Counted from the first letter of the stretch, positions 1 through 13,278 are shown. The stretch is DNA of 64,000 nucleotides from Bugula neritina (GCA_964035545.1 OZ037768.1:13702175-13766174); one strand, 5' to 3'. Notes: generated by a model from the sequence alone, not told the origin. Numbers and translations are program-made.

Positions 1-3000
1 AAAGAAGATAAAGACAAGCTGCAGAGCCAAGGTGCCAACCATTGTCATGCAATCCCAACTTGTAGCTTATGCCACATGTTATGGTTTAACATACTGCTTA
101 GCTCGTGCTAGTAGTCAATAAACACTACAAGCATTGTTATTTCTTATTTTAGTCATGGAGTGTTGGTAGTTGGACATAGTAATACTAAAAAAGTGTTTTA
201 TTTTTAAAGCACTTTTACATCTGCAAGTATATTGGTTGTTGTCCTTGTTTAATCACGCATAAAACGAGTTAAGTATATTATTTCTAGTATTTGAACTAGA
301 AGAGTCAAGTCTACAGTTTTCTGGTCAACTTGAGTCAACAAAGAAAGAATATGCGGTTGCCACTAAGAAACTCAAGTCTTTAGATAAAGAGATGGAGAAA
401 GCTTCAAAAAAGTGAGATATTTTAGAAGTTAGACATTAGCGATAATTGTTTGGCATTCACCTTTGTAGAGTGTTATGCTATTGTCTTAGGATTTGGCAGC
501 ATGTAAATATAGCCTGCTGCCTTTCACTTCGTAATCCTTGTTCTATTGGATACCTATAGGACTCCATTATTATGTAAATCATATTAAATCATAAATTATT
601 ATTCTAAATCAACTACTTTTTAAAGAGGCAAAGTAGACTTCTCAAGACTGCCCACAGAACTTTCTGTTTATTAGCTCCTCGACTAACCAATTTTATGGTT
701 TGAAGCTTGCTGAAGGCTTTTTACCAGCCAATTACCGCCATGTTTCTAGGTTCAAAGTTGAGCTCAAGTCTCTACTAACTGCTGCTACTAACTTGTCTAC
801 AACCACACCCCTTCCAGAGCTTCAAGTGTTTAGAAAAACGCTTACGCATAATACTTAACACAATAGCGGTTGTAGGCTGGAAGAATTTTCTGTAACAGTA
901 TTTCATTATTAATTTATTCTATTTAATGAAGGTTTTACTTTTAATATAGTGCAATACTGCTCTATTGTTTTGTTGGGTCAGACACCTAATGAAGATGTTC
1001 GAATACTTGATAACCACCATATAACAATATATCCCACTATATAACAATATATAACACTATATAACAATATATAACACTATATAACAATATATAACACTAT
1101 ATAACACTATAAATCACTATATAACACTATATACTGCTATATAACACTACATACCACTGTTTAACAATATATAACACTACTACAAATTGTTGCTATAATA
1201 GCATGTTATACCCTCCTTGATACCCTCTAACTGTATTTTCCTGTCTAGAGGTGGCAAGAGGTAAGCATAAGTATTGTGTATTGCTGCTGCATCAACCTCT
1301 AGATTCACAAAGTAGGTAATGCTATCTGATCGTTGTGCTGCTAACTCCACACCTCATGTGTTTGGTGTTTCAATTTGCATGCAGAATATAACATCAAGCG
1401 TTTCACTCACCACCTGGTGTATATAATGCCTTGTGCTAAATGTAATGCAGTAACCTGTTGGTGTGATTGTTTCAAGTTTCATAAACAAAACTGTACATTG
1501 CGTAGAGAATTGATAGTGTAAATCCTACTATCGCCATATTATTTTCTTCATGTTAAACCTCTGGTCTGCTACTACTTACTGCATATGCCTGTGCATATAC
1601 TAGAATTAAGTGCAAGTCACCTTGACTTGAGTACTTAGCAATGAGGTAACATGATCAATTAACTTGACTTAAAGATATCTGAATAACTTCAAACACAATC
1701 ATTATTTGAAACTAAAGTTTTTTTTCAATATTTATTGGAATTTTAATTACCCAAATTGAGTATAATAATCAGGTATATTTTCTGTGTAATAAGAAGACTT
1801 AATAGCCATTATTTACTAGGTAGTATTTGATTATAAGAACTCAATTTATACCTTTTATTTGAATAACTAATTGCAACTTCCTACAAACTATTCTTTAATA
1901 AGCATTACAACTATTCATTTGTTTATAACTTAAACTTGACCTAAATATCTGTATCCAACCCATGACTTGACTTGGCTAAAGTCAATTTAACCTAGATTTC
2001 TGTGGCTTCAAATCTGGTATATAGATTGTATATTATTATTTCAATATTTACTATTTCTCATTCATAATTTACTAATTAGATTTTGTCAACATTGTTAGCA
2101 TGTTTTCTTACTGAAAGGTGAGGGTCATGTGATGCTGTTGTGTGATGTTTTTTCTTATAACTGTAAACACCCAGCATTTTGATAGGATATCATAAAATGT
2201 ATATTTTGAAGATTTTCTTTCATTATACTTGATTTTGATACTTGATACTTGATTGTGTAAAGTTTTATCATTATTTGTTATTGATTTGATTTTAGGCTAG
2301 AGTTGGGAAAAACTGAATTGGCTGCCAAATCACAAGAGCTTGAGGTGCAGTCTTCACTGATAGCTAAGTATGAAGAGGAAATGCAGCATTTGAAGCTTCA
2401 GGTACTTCAGTCAGACATGGTTATCAATTATCATGTTATCATCCTGCATAGTGGTAGTGCATTATTTGCTGCGCATTACATAACATGACTGGTTTTATTT
2501 AACTGTCAGCATGCTAAACAATACACATATAGACACAACTTTGGAAATGTTGCCCTTTATGGAGGTAGGTGCAGTAATGAAGAAATTGAGAAAAGCCTGT
2601 GTTCTAGATTAGAAATGTAGCAAAAGAAGTTCTGTTCCCACAACAATTTTAAATTTAATAAACAAATTAAAGAACTTAGGCTATCTCAATTTTTCCACTA
2701 CCACTCCTGAATGAGCTGGAAATCAATTGCCATTATCTTGCTAAAAATCATATGTATGTTTGTATGTTCAAAATAGAATGAAATTCACAAAACATTACAG
2801 TGCTTATTTGCCATGCTAGGTAAGTTCTGCTGAGGACACCAAACAAATCAGAGAGCTCAGGCTAAAGTTATCTGAGTTAGAAGAGGAGAGAGATGGGTTG
2901 AAGAGAGAAGTGGAAGATTTGAACTTCAAGCTTGATGAGTCAGCCCAACAAACAGTGGCGACAGGTGAGACAACGAGATGGGCTATAAGAGTATTGCATA

Positions 3001-5752
3001 GAAATCCGTATATTACAATTATTTATCAAGATCTGTCTTTGCTTAGCAAGTGTTCAGCTATTCATTATTGAATAACGTAACTCATTATATTCATTTCTGT
3101 AATTGTTTTCTCTCTATATGTTATTTTCAAGTGTATGGCAACCGCAATTTTGTAGAAAAAACAACCACATCGTGTGTTGTTATAATATGCTAAATTTATA
3201 TTGCTTATAATAGAGTCATTATTACTTAAAGTTTAAATATTTGAACTATTTTTAATGTAGAATGAGTTGTCTATAAGCTAACCAATTGGCTCTTGTGTTG
3301 AAGATTGGTCTGGTAGCGCAATAGATAATATTGTTATCCTGTAGCATGTTATATATTACTTTAATAATTAAAGTTATGTAGTCTATGCAGTGGCAGCTGG
3401 TGCAGGGGACGCTACAAACTCAAGTGATCAATATCAAATTGATTTCCTAAACTCGGTTATAGCTGATCAAAAGCATAAGATTGATGAATTAAATCAGAAA
3501 ATAAAGGTGCTTGCTGAAGTCGGAGATGCCGGACATAATGGTTATGAGTTTGATTTCAGGTTTGCTACTTGGCTACTTTAATATTATTGTTTTGAGTAAT
3601 GACTGAATTACTCATTACATTCTTGTTTGACTCATCATGATGAGACTGATTTTGTTTATAAATACATTATTCATCATCTATCTTGAAGGACTAAAACACA
3701 CCTATACATTTCTTATAATAGTTAAAATACACAATTAGTGTTGCATGCTTTATATACACACATTTTGCATACATCTAAAAATCCAGAAATAATTTGTACT
3801 GGCATCACCTTGTATTTCTGGATCATGTTTGGGATGTTGCTATTACTGTTATGTATTTTGCTGAATGTACATACATAATCATATGATTATCATACTCTAT
3901 ATTTATGTGTACCTGTGGTTGGTCAATTTGCTATTCATACGTCAGTTCTGAGTTCATTTAATTAGAATACCTTTAATGAGGCTAATCGTCAGCATTCAGC
4001 ACTTATATTTAGTCCACACACTCTGCTGCCATCCATTACTATATGATGAGTCATTATGTTGTGATGCTCTGTAAAGGTATTGATAGACTGGTGTAAGGTG
4101 AATTGAATATATACGTATACATACATGTAGGTGCATATACATACATACATACATAGACAGACAGACAGGCATATATATATATATATAGACAGATAAATAG
4201 ACATATAAATAATCAGATAGATGTATAGATAACTGTTTTATATCATGGTATTTGCCCATCAAGTTACTAGTACAGGCAAACAATTTAAAAAATAAACATT
4301 ACGGTAATATTGTTCAACTCACTTTGTAATAGTTACATCAGTGTCTTGGGTTCTCGTATATTGAATGAGATATGAATATTTAGTTATGTTCTTTCAGTGC
4401 TGATCTTACCGAGGAGTCGACAAAGCCTCCCCCGCGTCTCTTCTGCGACATCTGTGATATATTTGATGCTCACGACACAGACGACTGTCCTATCCAGTCG
4501 CAGGATGATGACGGCCCCGCCCCTTCACAACATCACTTAGAAAGAGGCAGCAGTAGAGCTTATTGTGATACGTGTGAAGGTAACCTTACAGCTTACTGGA
4601 TACACATGTACCACTATGCATTGTTTGCTATACACTGTAATATGTGACTACCAACTGTATACACGTTCGCTACAGAACTTTTAAGAGCAGTGGGTGCACA
4701 GTTCTATGCTTGCTTGTGGTAAACTTGATGCAACAAAGCATTTACTCGTATATATGGTATAAAACAGATATAATTTATAACAGAGAGGACATTATATAGC
4801 GTGTAGATAACAGATATAATGATGTATAACATATATAATATTTTGACATAGTTTGTAGTATATATTAGAAAGTATCATGGCCTAATTTTTAGCTAATAGT
4901 CAATAATAACTCTTTTGCTTTAATAAAAGCTTAGCTAATGCATATTATAGTACATCTCTTTAACTAAAATTTAGTTGGTATTGTCAGTTATAGGTTACTC
5001 TGGTGCAGTTGTGTTACTCTAGTGTAGTAGTGTAGTGTAATTTGTATTTGGTGCTAAACTTGACATGCACATCTTCCCACACACTTGCTATGTGGACAAC
5101 CCTAAGTATAGGTCTGCTGGGCTGAATTGCTAGCCGGAACTGGTACTGCTGTTGATGGCAGATATAGGTATTCGAGTTTGTAACATCAGTCTGATGGCAA
5201 TTTGTTGAAGGCAATTAATTCTTCTGCCAACTGCTGTCTAAGGTTTTGATTAATGCAGGCATAACTTATGGATACCAGCAACATTTGTGTTCTTAACAGA
5301 TGTTGCTGGGAGATTATTGGGCAACATGCATGGTGTGCTTGGAGGAATGGTATAATAATATAATGGCCTACAGGGCCTACTTGCATTTTGAAAAAATTAG
5401 CTAGGGATTAGAGAGGTCCCACTTTAACTTGTAATTTCAACTGTTTACACTGGATCTTGTAATGTGATCAGTTACTGGTGTAGCAAAAGCCATTCTTTCT
5501 ATTAAAGGGTTGGGGGTTATATCTTTGCAGTAGCTAAGCTGTCTAGTTCTGGCCTATAATGGTTCAATAATACTTTTATTTATCTCCTTATATGCACATG
5601 TCATTGTATACTAAGCAAGTGTCAGTATTTCAGATAGTGATAGTCTTGCAAAATAGTAATGTTATTTAGAAACTTTGCGTGTTAACTTGTCTTTGTTAAC
5701 CGCAGTGTTTGGACACAGTACAGAAGAGTGTGAGGAGCCCGAAGAATGGTAG
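1..5752 (+). CDS. CLIP1: CLIP-170 family microtubule plus-end protein, C-terminal part
   Basis: Partial at the left edge. Exons I infer are 1-31, 288-411, 2296-2401, 2820-2964, 3391-3559, 4398-4579 and 5706-5752; all junction phases agree. The first four exons encode charged heptad-type coiled coil. The fifth contains IDFLNSVIADQ, close to the vertebrate CLIP-170 segment just before its zinc knuckles. Exon 4398-4579 encodes RLFCDICDIFDAHDTDDC (C-x2-C-x5-H-x4-C), and a second knuckle is split over the last intron, CDTCEVFGHSTEEC. In CLIP-170 these knuckles and the acidic-aromatic tail bind p150Glued and tubulin or EB partners at growing microtubule ends. The N-terminal CAP-Gly domains would lie to the left of the window. 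The protein ends EPEEW, where vertebrate CLIP-170 ends ETF. CLIP1 versus CLIP2-like naming is by the two-knuckle C-terminus. A possible polyadenylation signal AATAAA lies at 6327-6332. Confidence 0.9.
412..2295. other. Large CLIP intron with AT-rich tandem repeat
   Basis: Intron between two coiled-coil exons. It holds the tandem repeat at 1012-1190 (separate entry) and a segment at about 1600-1990 rich in GACTTGACTT-type words. Similar words recur at 28920-29020 and 47750-48260, suggesting an old dispersed repeat. A slightly GC-richer stretch at 640-860 has short open frames but none that I recognise. Confidence 0.4.
1012..1190. repeat. Tandem repeat, unit about 20 bp (TATAACAATATATAACAC-like)
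   Basis: About nine diverged tandem copies of an AT-only unit alternating TATAACAATA and TATAACACTA, inside the CLIP intron. Copies at the right end are more diverged (ATACTGC, ATACCACT). Confidence 0.8.
2566..2709 (+). mobile_element. MITE family A, copy 1 (TA-flanked, in CLIP intron)
   Basis: A short TIR element found three times in the window (also 13117-13278 and 60860-61020). It begins TA-GGTGCAGTAATG and ends in the inverted form, CCACTCC-TG, so the right TA has mutated to TG. About 140 bp between the flanking dinucleotides. No coding capacity. TA flanks and a TIR of about 24 bp suggest a Tc1/mariner-type MITE; the superfamily is inferred. Confidence 0.7.
4098..4225. repeat. Microsatellite (TACA/GACA/TATA)n
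   Basis: Compound simple repeat (ATAC)n, (AGAC)n, (AT)n and (ATAG)n in the CLIP intron. The antisense open frames through it are repeat artefacts. Confidence 0.85.
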
Positions 5753-6747
5753 TCTCCACCCCTTTTCCACTTCCTAATCTTCCTACTCTACTCTTGCCTC
5801 TGGCAGCATGGTGTAATGTTGCTGCTACTGTTTTTTACTGAGCAGAGGTCGTCAAAGCTATATATCATCATTATTTCTATTTCATGTTGTGCTCTTTGTG
5901 TGCTGAAAGTCAGTTTTGTTTAAATTTATTTACAAATTGTTACCAACATAGGTTTTGGGTGTTTATCAAAATTATTTCAAATATCGGATCATATAAATGG
6001 TATCAAGATATTTTATATCACTTAAATTTAGCTTAAATATTTTCCTTGTTTTAGTTGCCATACCTTGCTGATTAGTTCTAGCAATGATGTTTATGCTTTT
6101 TGGGTTTGAAACAGTTTTTGTCAGCAATACTCTCTAGTACTTATTAGAAAATGGTTGCTCGTATTGTTCAAAGTTATTTATTTTTGACATTTTTGCAATA
6201 TAAAACATATGATTTGCTAAAGTGTGTTTTTTTATTGTTTAATTTAATTTAGATATGATAGGCATACAAATAATTTAGAAATGTAGCATATGAATCATTA
6301 ATAATTAGCTTTCATGAATACAAATGAATAAATGTACTCAGTGCATATGGCATAATAAAGAGTGTAATTAGCAAATACAGATCAAACACATAACAGATTC
6401 ACACATAACAGATTCACACCTACAAATATTAAAGGGATAGCAAAGTTTATTCTAAGTAACATAGCATAATGTACTATTTTTAGATAATAATAAATGTTTG
6501 TTCTTCTTAAATGTGTTGTCGTGTAAAAACAGTTTTAGCTTAAGATCCACCACTGCTCTGTGAAAAGGTGACCTTTAAGGTGGATATTTTGTCATCTTAT
6601 AATGTAGCATTCTGCTTTGTTTAGTGGGAACCCCTATGCACTCTCAAATTAAACTTGCTCAATGTAAGGTCTATGAAACAAATATATGGCATTTGATTGT
6701 AATGTTCAAAAACTATAAAACTCGGCATGCAACTACATATTTGCCCA
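5753..6747. other. Convergent intergenic region (3' UTRs)
   Basis: Between the stop codons of the CLIP gene (+) and the TRIM gene (-). AATAAA on + at 6327-6332 and its reverse complement TTTATT at 6446-6451 are candidate polyadenylation signals for the two genes. I see nothing else. Confidence 0.5.
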
Positions 6748-9700
6748 CTAATCCTCCTCTTCATAGCTGTGAGAGGAATACTGAATTCTCCGGTTTTGTC
6801 GCTCAATTACTGCCTCGCTTTCAACCGCCTTTTCTCGCTCTCGACGTCTGCGCCGGCGACGAGCAACAGCAGAGTTTTCTTCCTCCTCATTTTTGGCGCT
6901 CAGTTGATTATCACATCCATTAACTTGCTTCACTTCTGTCTGAGATTCACTGTCACAGCGTAGAGATACGAGAGTGTTAGTAGCAGCATCTGCGCATTTC
7001 ACCAACTCAGTTTGAGTGGCTGCTGTGTCAAAGCAATCTGATGGATCAAAATATTCGTCGGATTCAGTCGTTTGCTGGCTGACCCTGTGTCTGGCCTGAG
7101 AAAGCAGAGGCCTGTCAGAATCGTGGATATACCCCATGTCTAGCATCCCTGGTACAAAATGTATTACTTTACGTGCTGACTTAGGTAATTCCTTTGACGC
7201 AGAGCGACTAAACGATTGAAGCTTGTCTTGTATTTCTTTCTGTAAAAGCAATAACTCCATATCTTTCCCTTTGACAATCATGTCAGTAATTTGAACTGTA
7301 CTCTTCAAAGTATCTATATCTCTTTGCATTTCATCTTTCTTTTCAATCAACTCCATCACTTCAACTCCATACAAGTTATGTATTTCTTCAATTAAAATTT
7401 TTTCTCTGAAAATGTGAAAATAGATATAAGCTAACACTTCCAGCATTACATAAATTACAATAACAAAAACTGGTCAGAATGTCATTCATGCAAATAAGTA
7501 TCTCTAATTGAAAATATGAGCAGCTTAGATACGTGCCCGGTAAAAATGGCACAGGTAATAATGGCACAAGTGGCAAAGTAGGTAAAAATGGCACATTTTC
7601 AATATTAGGGTTTAGGTTGGGGGTTTGGAATGGGGGGGTTTGGGGATGGGGGTTTGAGTTTGGGGTTAGAGTTTAAGGGTTGGAGGTTTTGGTTTGGGGT
7701 TCAGGAAAATTTAACATCACTATTTGCCATTTTTATCTACTTTCCATTTGTGCCCTTATTACCTGTACCATTATTACCTGTACCATTTTTACCTGTGTCA
7801 TTTTTACCTAAAATTGATTAGATACATGAAGTTATATACATCATCACACAGCATCACAAATATAATATTGTTTTGTGCACTTATCTCCTACCTGTTTCGT
7901 ATGTCAGATATCATGTCAATAGATATATCTCGAATTTGTTTTTCAGCTTGTTTGATGCAGTTCTCACACTGCTGAAGAGTGTCGATTTGATTTTCAAATT
8001 TCTCCAAATTGCTCTGACAGTCTTTCATTAGGTTCTCCACATTAGATTTGTATTTAGTGACAGCATCACTGAACTGAGCCACCTCATGCTCTTTGTGATC
8101 ATTGAACGTGCAAATAATGCAGACTGGAGCCTCACAAGTCTCGCAGTAAAACCGAATTACTTCTTCTGGATGCTCTTTACACTCTATATCCTTTTCTATT
8201 TCGATATCAAATATGTTGTGATTCCTAGTCACCTGCAATCAATAGAGATTCTAGTTACAGCTTGTAATCTTTACAACTTTGGCTATTAAAAGGAGTGAAG
8301 AGGGTAGATATTGGCAACTATATTGTCAAATATTTCGGATTTTAAGACTAACTGTGACAAATCTCCATTCATGCTGTCATTTTAAGTAGTTTCTATTATT
8401 ATAATACACAATATTATTGAGTGCATTAGAATAATGTTTGTATTTAGGCTAAGCATTTTGGTTTAGCTTGAAAACAGGCGATTTTTAAGAAAAAGAAATT
8501 AAAAAAATGCAAAGAAATTTTGGTGCAAAAAACATGAAATATAAAATACTGAAGTTGTAAAACATGGCTCTGCATCAACAACAATTTCAAGACTTTCAAA
8601 CTTTTTTGTTTACGCTACAGAGTGGTATTGGATTTAAATTTAAATGTTGACAAGGTTGTTTGCAGTTGTATACCTTGTTGTTTACCTGCTCACCTATATA
8701 GCCAACATTTCAGATCTGTCCGCTAAAACATGGCTATTAGTTTCTTCTGTGTAGTATGTTGCTGTTTTTCAATACTATTCACATTATTTTATTTATATGG
8801 AATGTGTAATTAGTCTGAACCTGTAATCTACACTTTAATAATGTTCAAGGTATTAAGTGTTTAAAATATTTTTAGTTTATGATAAATTAGATTGGGATGA
8901 AAGCCTATATACAGCATAATGCAAGGCAACTTCATATGTTGTGGTGTTGAAGCAAAACTTTTAAGCACATTTTGATATATGTATGCAGTTTCACTTCTGT
9001 TGACTCTGAAATGTGAACTATTTATAAATAAGTCATCCCAGTGGTATTGTTGTATAAACATACCCATTACTAAATATTGAGCTTATCAATAGTCAACGAG
9101 ATTGATCGGCTTATATATATTTTACTAGTTAGATAGATGTTTTATTAGACTGCAAATTTTCTTAATTTATACCACCTTTGGTACTACCAACACTGCAGAA
9201 AGTTATTCTAGCCTATTAAAATAAAATAGCCTGACTGCAGTTTATTATTATAAATAATTGCAACTAGCTGAAATCAGATGCAGTTTTACAATTTCTGATG
9301 TCATAACTCGTATCATCATTAAATGATTACAGTGATCTTAAAGAACAGTTGAATATATTGATTCAGTTTCAATCAGCCGATGCAGTGCAGCATATACACA
9401 ACCAAATGATAATTGCTTTATACAAACACCACCTGGTCCCTATGCCGGTGTAGACTATATCTAAAGAAACTGCTAAACTATTTATACATTATTAAACCTA
9501 CAGCATTGTTTTAGCTGTAGACCATAATGAAATTTTGATCCTAACAATGAGTGGTAATTGATAATGGATCTATAAAGGTTACTGCTAATCATAACGTGTA
9601 AGTAACATGAGCCCATAACACTTACAGCACCAGATAAATATTTCCTATGCTGCTGTGCTATTCATTTAGCACATTAATGTAAAGCATTGGTGAAGCAACT

Positions 9701-10819
9701 TATGAGCCAACATATTTCGTGTTTACTTTGCTCATCCCAAGACTTTTGTTGCATTGGACGCTCATTTTTTACTAAAGTAATATTTTGCTACATCCATTTT
9801 ACTATGTAATTAATAAAAAAATCTTTTTCCACTATACACTTCCCAAGCTAGTCAAACTTAAAATATAAATAGCTCACTCATCATTACGCAAGGTCGTCTC
9901 TCTATACTTCCAACGGTTATGTAATAATATATACATACATAAGTATCCAGAAAAGTATTTAAAATAGTATAACCTAGTTCGAAAAATACATGAAATACAT
10001 TTCATTACAATACACTACTGCATTAGGTTTACGTACTTCAGGTATAGCACAAGCCTAATCTTGTGAATTATTACCAAATAAATGGTTTATCTGTTAATTG
10101 AACTTCTTTAGTATTTATTGACAAATATTTTGAGAAGCAACAGCAGAAATACGAGCATAATAAAATAACTCAAAATTTAAACTTTAATTTCAGATTTCAA
10201 TTAAAACTTAGCATTATTTATTGTAGAATTTAATAAGTGAGTAATAGTGGTTGTACTAACCTTTGTTTCATTGTGTTGGTCTACACAATTTTTACACAAA
10301 AGTTTGTTGCAATCTAGACACTTAGCGCTAGCTTCTCTGTGTCTTTTGTTGACCAGCTTGCAGAAATCACAGACTTGAAACTTTGATGGTTTCTGTCGAT
10401 CAATCACCTCATTCAAGCTTGAAACAAGAAAGTTGTCTGGCAACTTTTTGACACCACCTAGTGGCAAGCTCGTTCTCTTGCGACACAGCGGGCAGGTAAA
10501 CTCTCGATAGTCGCTATACTTCTTATACGATCCCTCAGAGTTTGCATGATTCTCAATGCACTCTTCACAAAATGTATGCAGACAGTCCAAACTCTTGGGG
10601 TTGGTAAATCCCTCCAGACAAATCTTGCAGGTTAAAAACTCATCATGAATTTGTTGAGCTAATACACCACTTTTCGAGCTGGCTGGCATTGTTACTGTTG
10701 AAATAGAAGCGTTTTCGGTTTCTGACTTCTCCGGAGCTGGGGACTTTGAGTGCCTACTCTTAGACCGTCTTAATCTAGATTCCCGTGTATCATCTGCTTC
10801 TAGTCGTGTTCTTCCTTGC
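6748..10819 (-). CDS. TRIM-type RING/B-box/coiled-coil protein without a recognised C-terminal domain
   Basis: Three exons on the minus strand, 10819-10261, 8232-7892 and 7405-6748, joined in frame. From the ATG at 10689 they encode 475 residues. A C3HC4 RING uses C21, C24, C36, H38, C41, C44, C66 and C69, implying E3 ubiquitin ligase activity. B-box 1 starts CDFC at about 107; B-box 2 runs about 161-195 (ECKEHPEE, CETCEAPVC). Coiled coil covers about 196-325. The tail has three evenly spaced QT-type motifs near 387-413, an arginine run (ARRRRRRRERE) at about 438-448 and an acidic end. No NHL, FN3, SPRY or filamin domain is visible, so it fits a class C-V-like TRIM, orthology unknown. Upstream of the ATG the frame stays open to a possible acceptor at 10820-10821, so an upstream coding exon may exist and the true start may be further 5'. 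Confidence 0.85.
7533..7817. mobile_element. MITE family B, copy 1 (TIR element in TRIM intron)
   Basis: The left end GGTAAAAATGGCACAGG and the right end (TGTCATTTTTACC on +) are inverted copies. Both sides carry repeated GGTAATAATGGCAC-type words. The middle is G-rich (GGGTTTGGGG-like). TTAGATAC occurs directly on both sides (7525-7532 and 7818-7825), a likely 8-bp target duplication. A related, longer copy lies at 35980-37017. Non-coding; the open frames here are composition artefacts. Confidence 0.7.
8233..10260 (-). other. TRIM intron 1 (2 kb)
   Basis: AT-rich intron between the B-box 1 and B-box 2 exons. I see no exon-like open segment or repeat family here beyond short AT runs. Confidence 0.5.
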
Positions 10820-13116
10820 CTGCAGCGATATTAAATTGTAACTCCACTTTACAATCCTGGTTTTGCATGAAATTTTAAAAGTAATTTAAGTTGTAGCTGG
10901 CTCAAACATATAGTAGTAATTGCCGTAATCTAAATTATTCTGACTCAGTTTTAATTATGAAAAACATGGCTGGCTAGCTTTTTGTAATATAAGGTCACAT
11001 TTAGCTTGTAAGAAAATAAAAAATATCAACATAATAATATTAGTATTTAGTGCTATTAGGGTATGCATGTAATATATTTTTAGACTGATCTTAATAACTT
11101 ACCTTGACATAATACCTCAAAACAAAATTTATTTATATAATTAACAAGCTTGAGATACCAGTTATGTAGAAAACAAACTATTTTCGAAAAAAGCCTACAT
11201 GTTTACAGCTGAATGGTACTACAGTTTTTGCTATGCAGTGATAAATGAAGCAACTGATTCCATAAGCATAGTGAGTTACTAATTAATTGCTGTAAAGAGT
11301 AACATTAGAGATCATTATTCTATAGCCAAAGGCCATTTCCATAAAGGCATACAGGTACTCATATAATACAATAGTACTATATTAATTGGCTAATGAGATA
11401 ATTTCCACAAATAGATTTTTGCTTCATTTTGGTTTTGTCTTGTTTTTCTGTCTGCTTTACAATTATAGAAAAAAAAATCAACTTTTCTACTGTGATTAAT
11501 AAATCTGTTGTAATCCATAAATTGAATAAAAAGTGCCCAAAATACTAAAAACCTATCAAGTGTTTTCAAACTTATTTAAGATATAAATTATAAAGTAACT
11601 CAATAATTAGATTGCATTATATATTGGCAACTATCTCATTGTACTTGCATGTTTTGTTTTGGCAAACATTTCATCAATAAGTTAAATGAGAAAGTAGGTA
11701 AAAATACAAGAAGTTAGCCAAAAGGGTGGGGGGAGGTAATGATGAGGCTCAAATGCATGTGCCAATATAGCAGAGCTAATGAAAATGCAGACCAAAAGGG
11801 TCAGCAATTAGTCAGTTAATTGCCAATATTTCATGACAACACCGCACACACCGCATCTGAATGCACCAGGATCAGACTGATCAGATTAGATTAGACACTT
11901 CAGAAAATTAATCAAAACGAAATTATTTTTATTCAGATTTATAACAAAATAGTGTTTAAAACAAATAGCTTGTATTTAATTAAACTATAAAAGCAAAACA
12001 TATACTCATACTACGCAAAAAATTTTCTTATAAGCATGATAATTTCAGCAAGAAAGCTGCTCCCCTGCTAATCAAGTAGCATACTTTCACTCCAACCCCA
12101 TTAATTGTTTTAAACTCAGAATTGAATAGAAAAAACTAAAAAGATTTATTTTATTTAAATTTATTGTGTACTAGTGACAAATTATTAATATGGTAGCTGA
12201 GAGATCTACAAATACAGTTTACCACAGATATTAGTTTGTTTTAAAAATAAGATGAAGCAATTTTAGTTATGCAAATGAATATGACATAGATAAAAAAAAA
12301 TATTAATAAAGTTCTTTGAAGCACAACAATATAGGTAATATGTAAAATATAGAGTGGCTAAATTGTCTTAGTACAATTTTTTCAATAACAGAAGCATAGT
12401 GTGGAGCATAATACTACCAACTTACCCATATACCCACAGATAAGTTTCTCTATATAAGCAGTATGAGGCGATGATTATGAATGATTCTACAGCTTGCTGA
12501 TTTGCCTTTTTATGATGAAAGCATGATATTATACAACTACAGTAGACAGCTAATGTAGTGACCTCTGTTATGCATTTTATGTCTTACCTCAGCCCTGCCT
12601 GTTGTATACACAAGTGGTGTACAGCATATTGCAGGACTAATGCATTGTCTATATGCTCTACTAGCACCTATTGTAATACAATAGATAAACACACTTCTGT
12701 ATTATATTTGTATTATATATGCTAATGAGGAGAAGTCTTGAATTCAATATAATCTGTTGTGGGCCTTCTATTTTGCTAAGTAGTACACAGGGGCTGCTTG
12801 CAGTTTGCATGAACTTTTTTGTTTCTCACGTGTTTTATAAATTTTGAGACTGTAGAAAACTTTTCCCAAAGCTGGCCTGCATAGCAAAACTTTAATAGGT
12901 ATTAAGCTTTCTGCCAAATTAAGGTTGCATGCAACTTTTATGTCACCTTATTACTTGTAACCATTTTTGCAGAATACAATGCTTTACAGCTCAGAGTAGG
13001 ATTTTTTGCTTGAACCCAGGATATTCTAGTTCGAAAGGTTAGCTGTTGCATTATATACTGATGGTTTTAAAAGTCTTATGATAAATTTAAAGCTCATGAA
13101 TAATGGGATGACTATT
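10820..13116. other. Intergenic, 5' of the TRIM gene
   Basis: AT-rich, no supported gene. It probably contains the TRIM promoter and any 5' exon, which I cannot locate by eye. Confidence 0.4.
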
Positions 13117-13278
13117 TAGGAGCAGTAGTGGAGAAATTGAGATAGCCTAAGCTCTTTAATTTTATTATTAAATTTTGGTTTGAGGCTCGGGTTGAAAGTC
13201 TGGCGAGAACATAATTTCTTATGCTACATTTCTAATCTAGAGGACAGGCTTTTCTCAATTTCTCCCTTACTGCACCTA
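13117..13278 (-). mobile_element. MITE family A, copy 2
   Basis: Reverse-orientation copy of the element at 2566-2709 and 60860-61020. Both TA flanks are intact (13117-13118 and 13277-13278). The ends read GGAGCAGTAGTGGAG on the left and GTAAGGGAGAAATTG on the reverse strand at the right. About 158 bp between the TA flanks, non-coding. Confidence 0.75.

Noticed and set aside
640-860. Possible coding relic in the CLIP intron
   Set aside because: Several stops in all frames and no recognisable family.
3989-4283. Antisense frames rich in Tyr/Val/Cys
   Set aside because: Produced by the TACA/GACA/TATA microsatellite.
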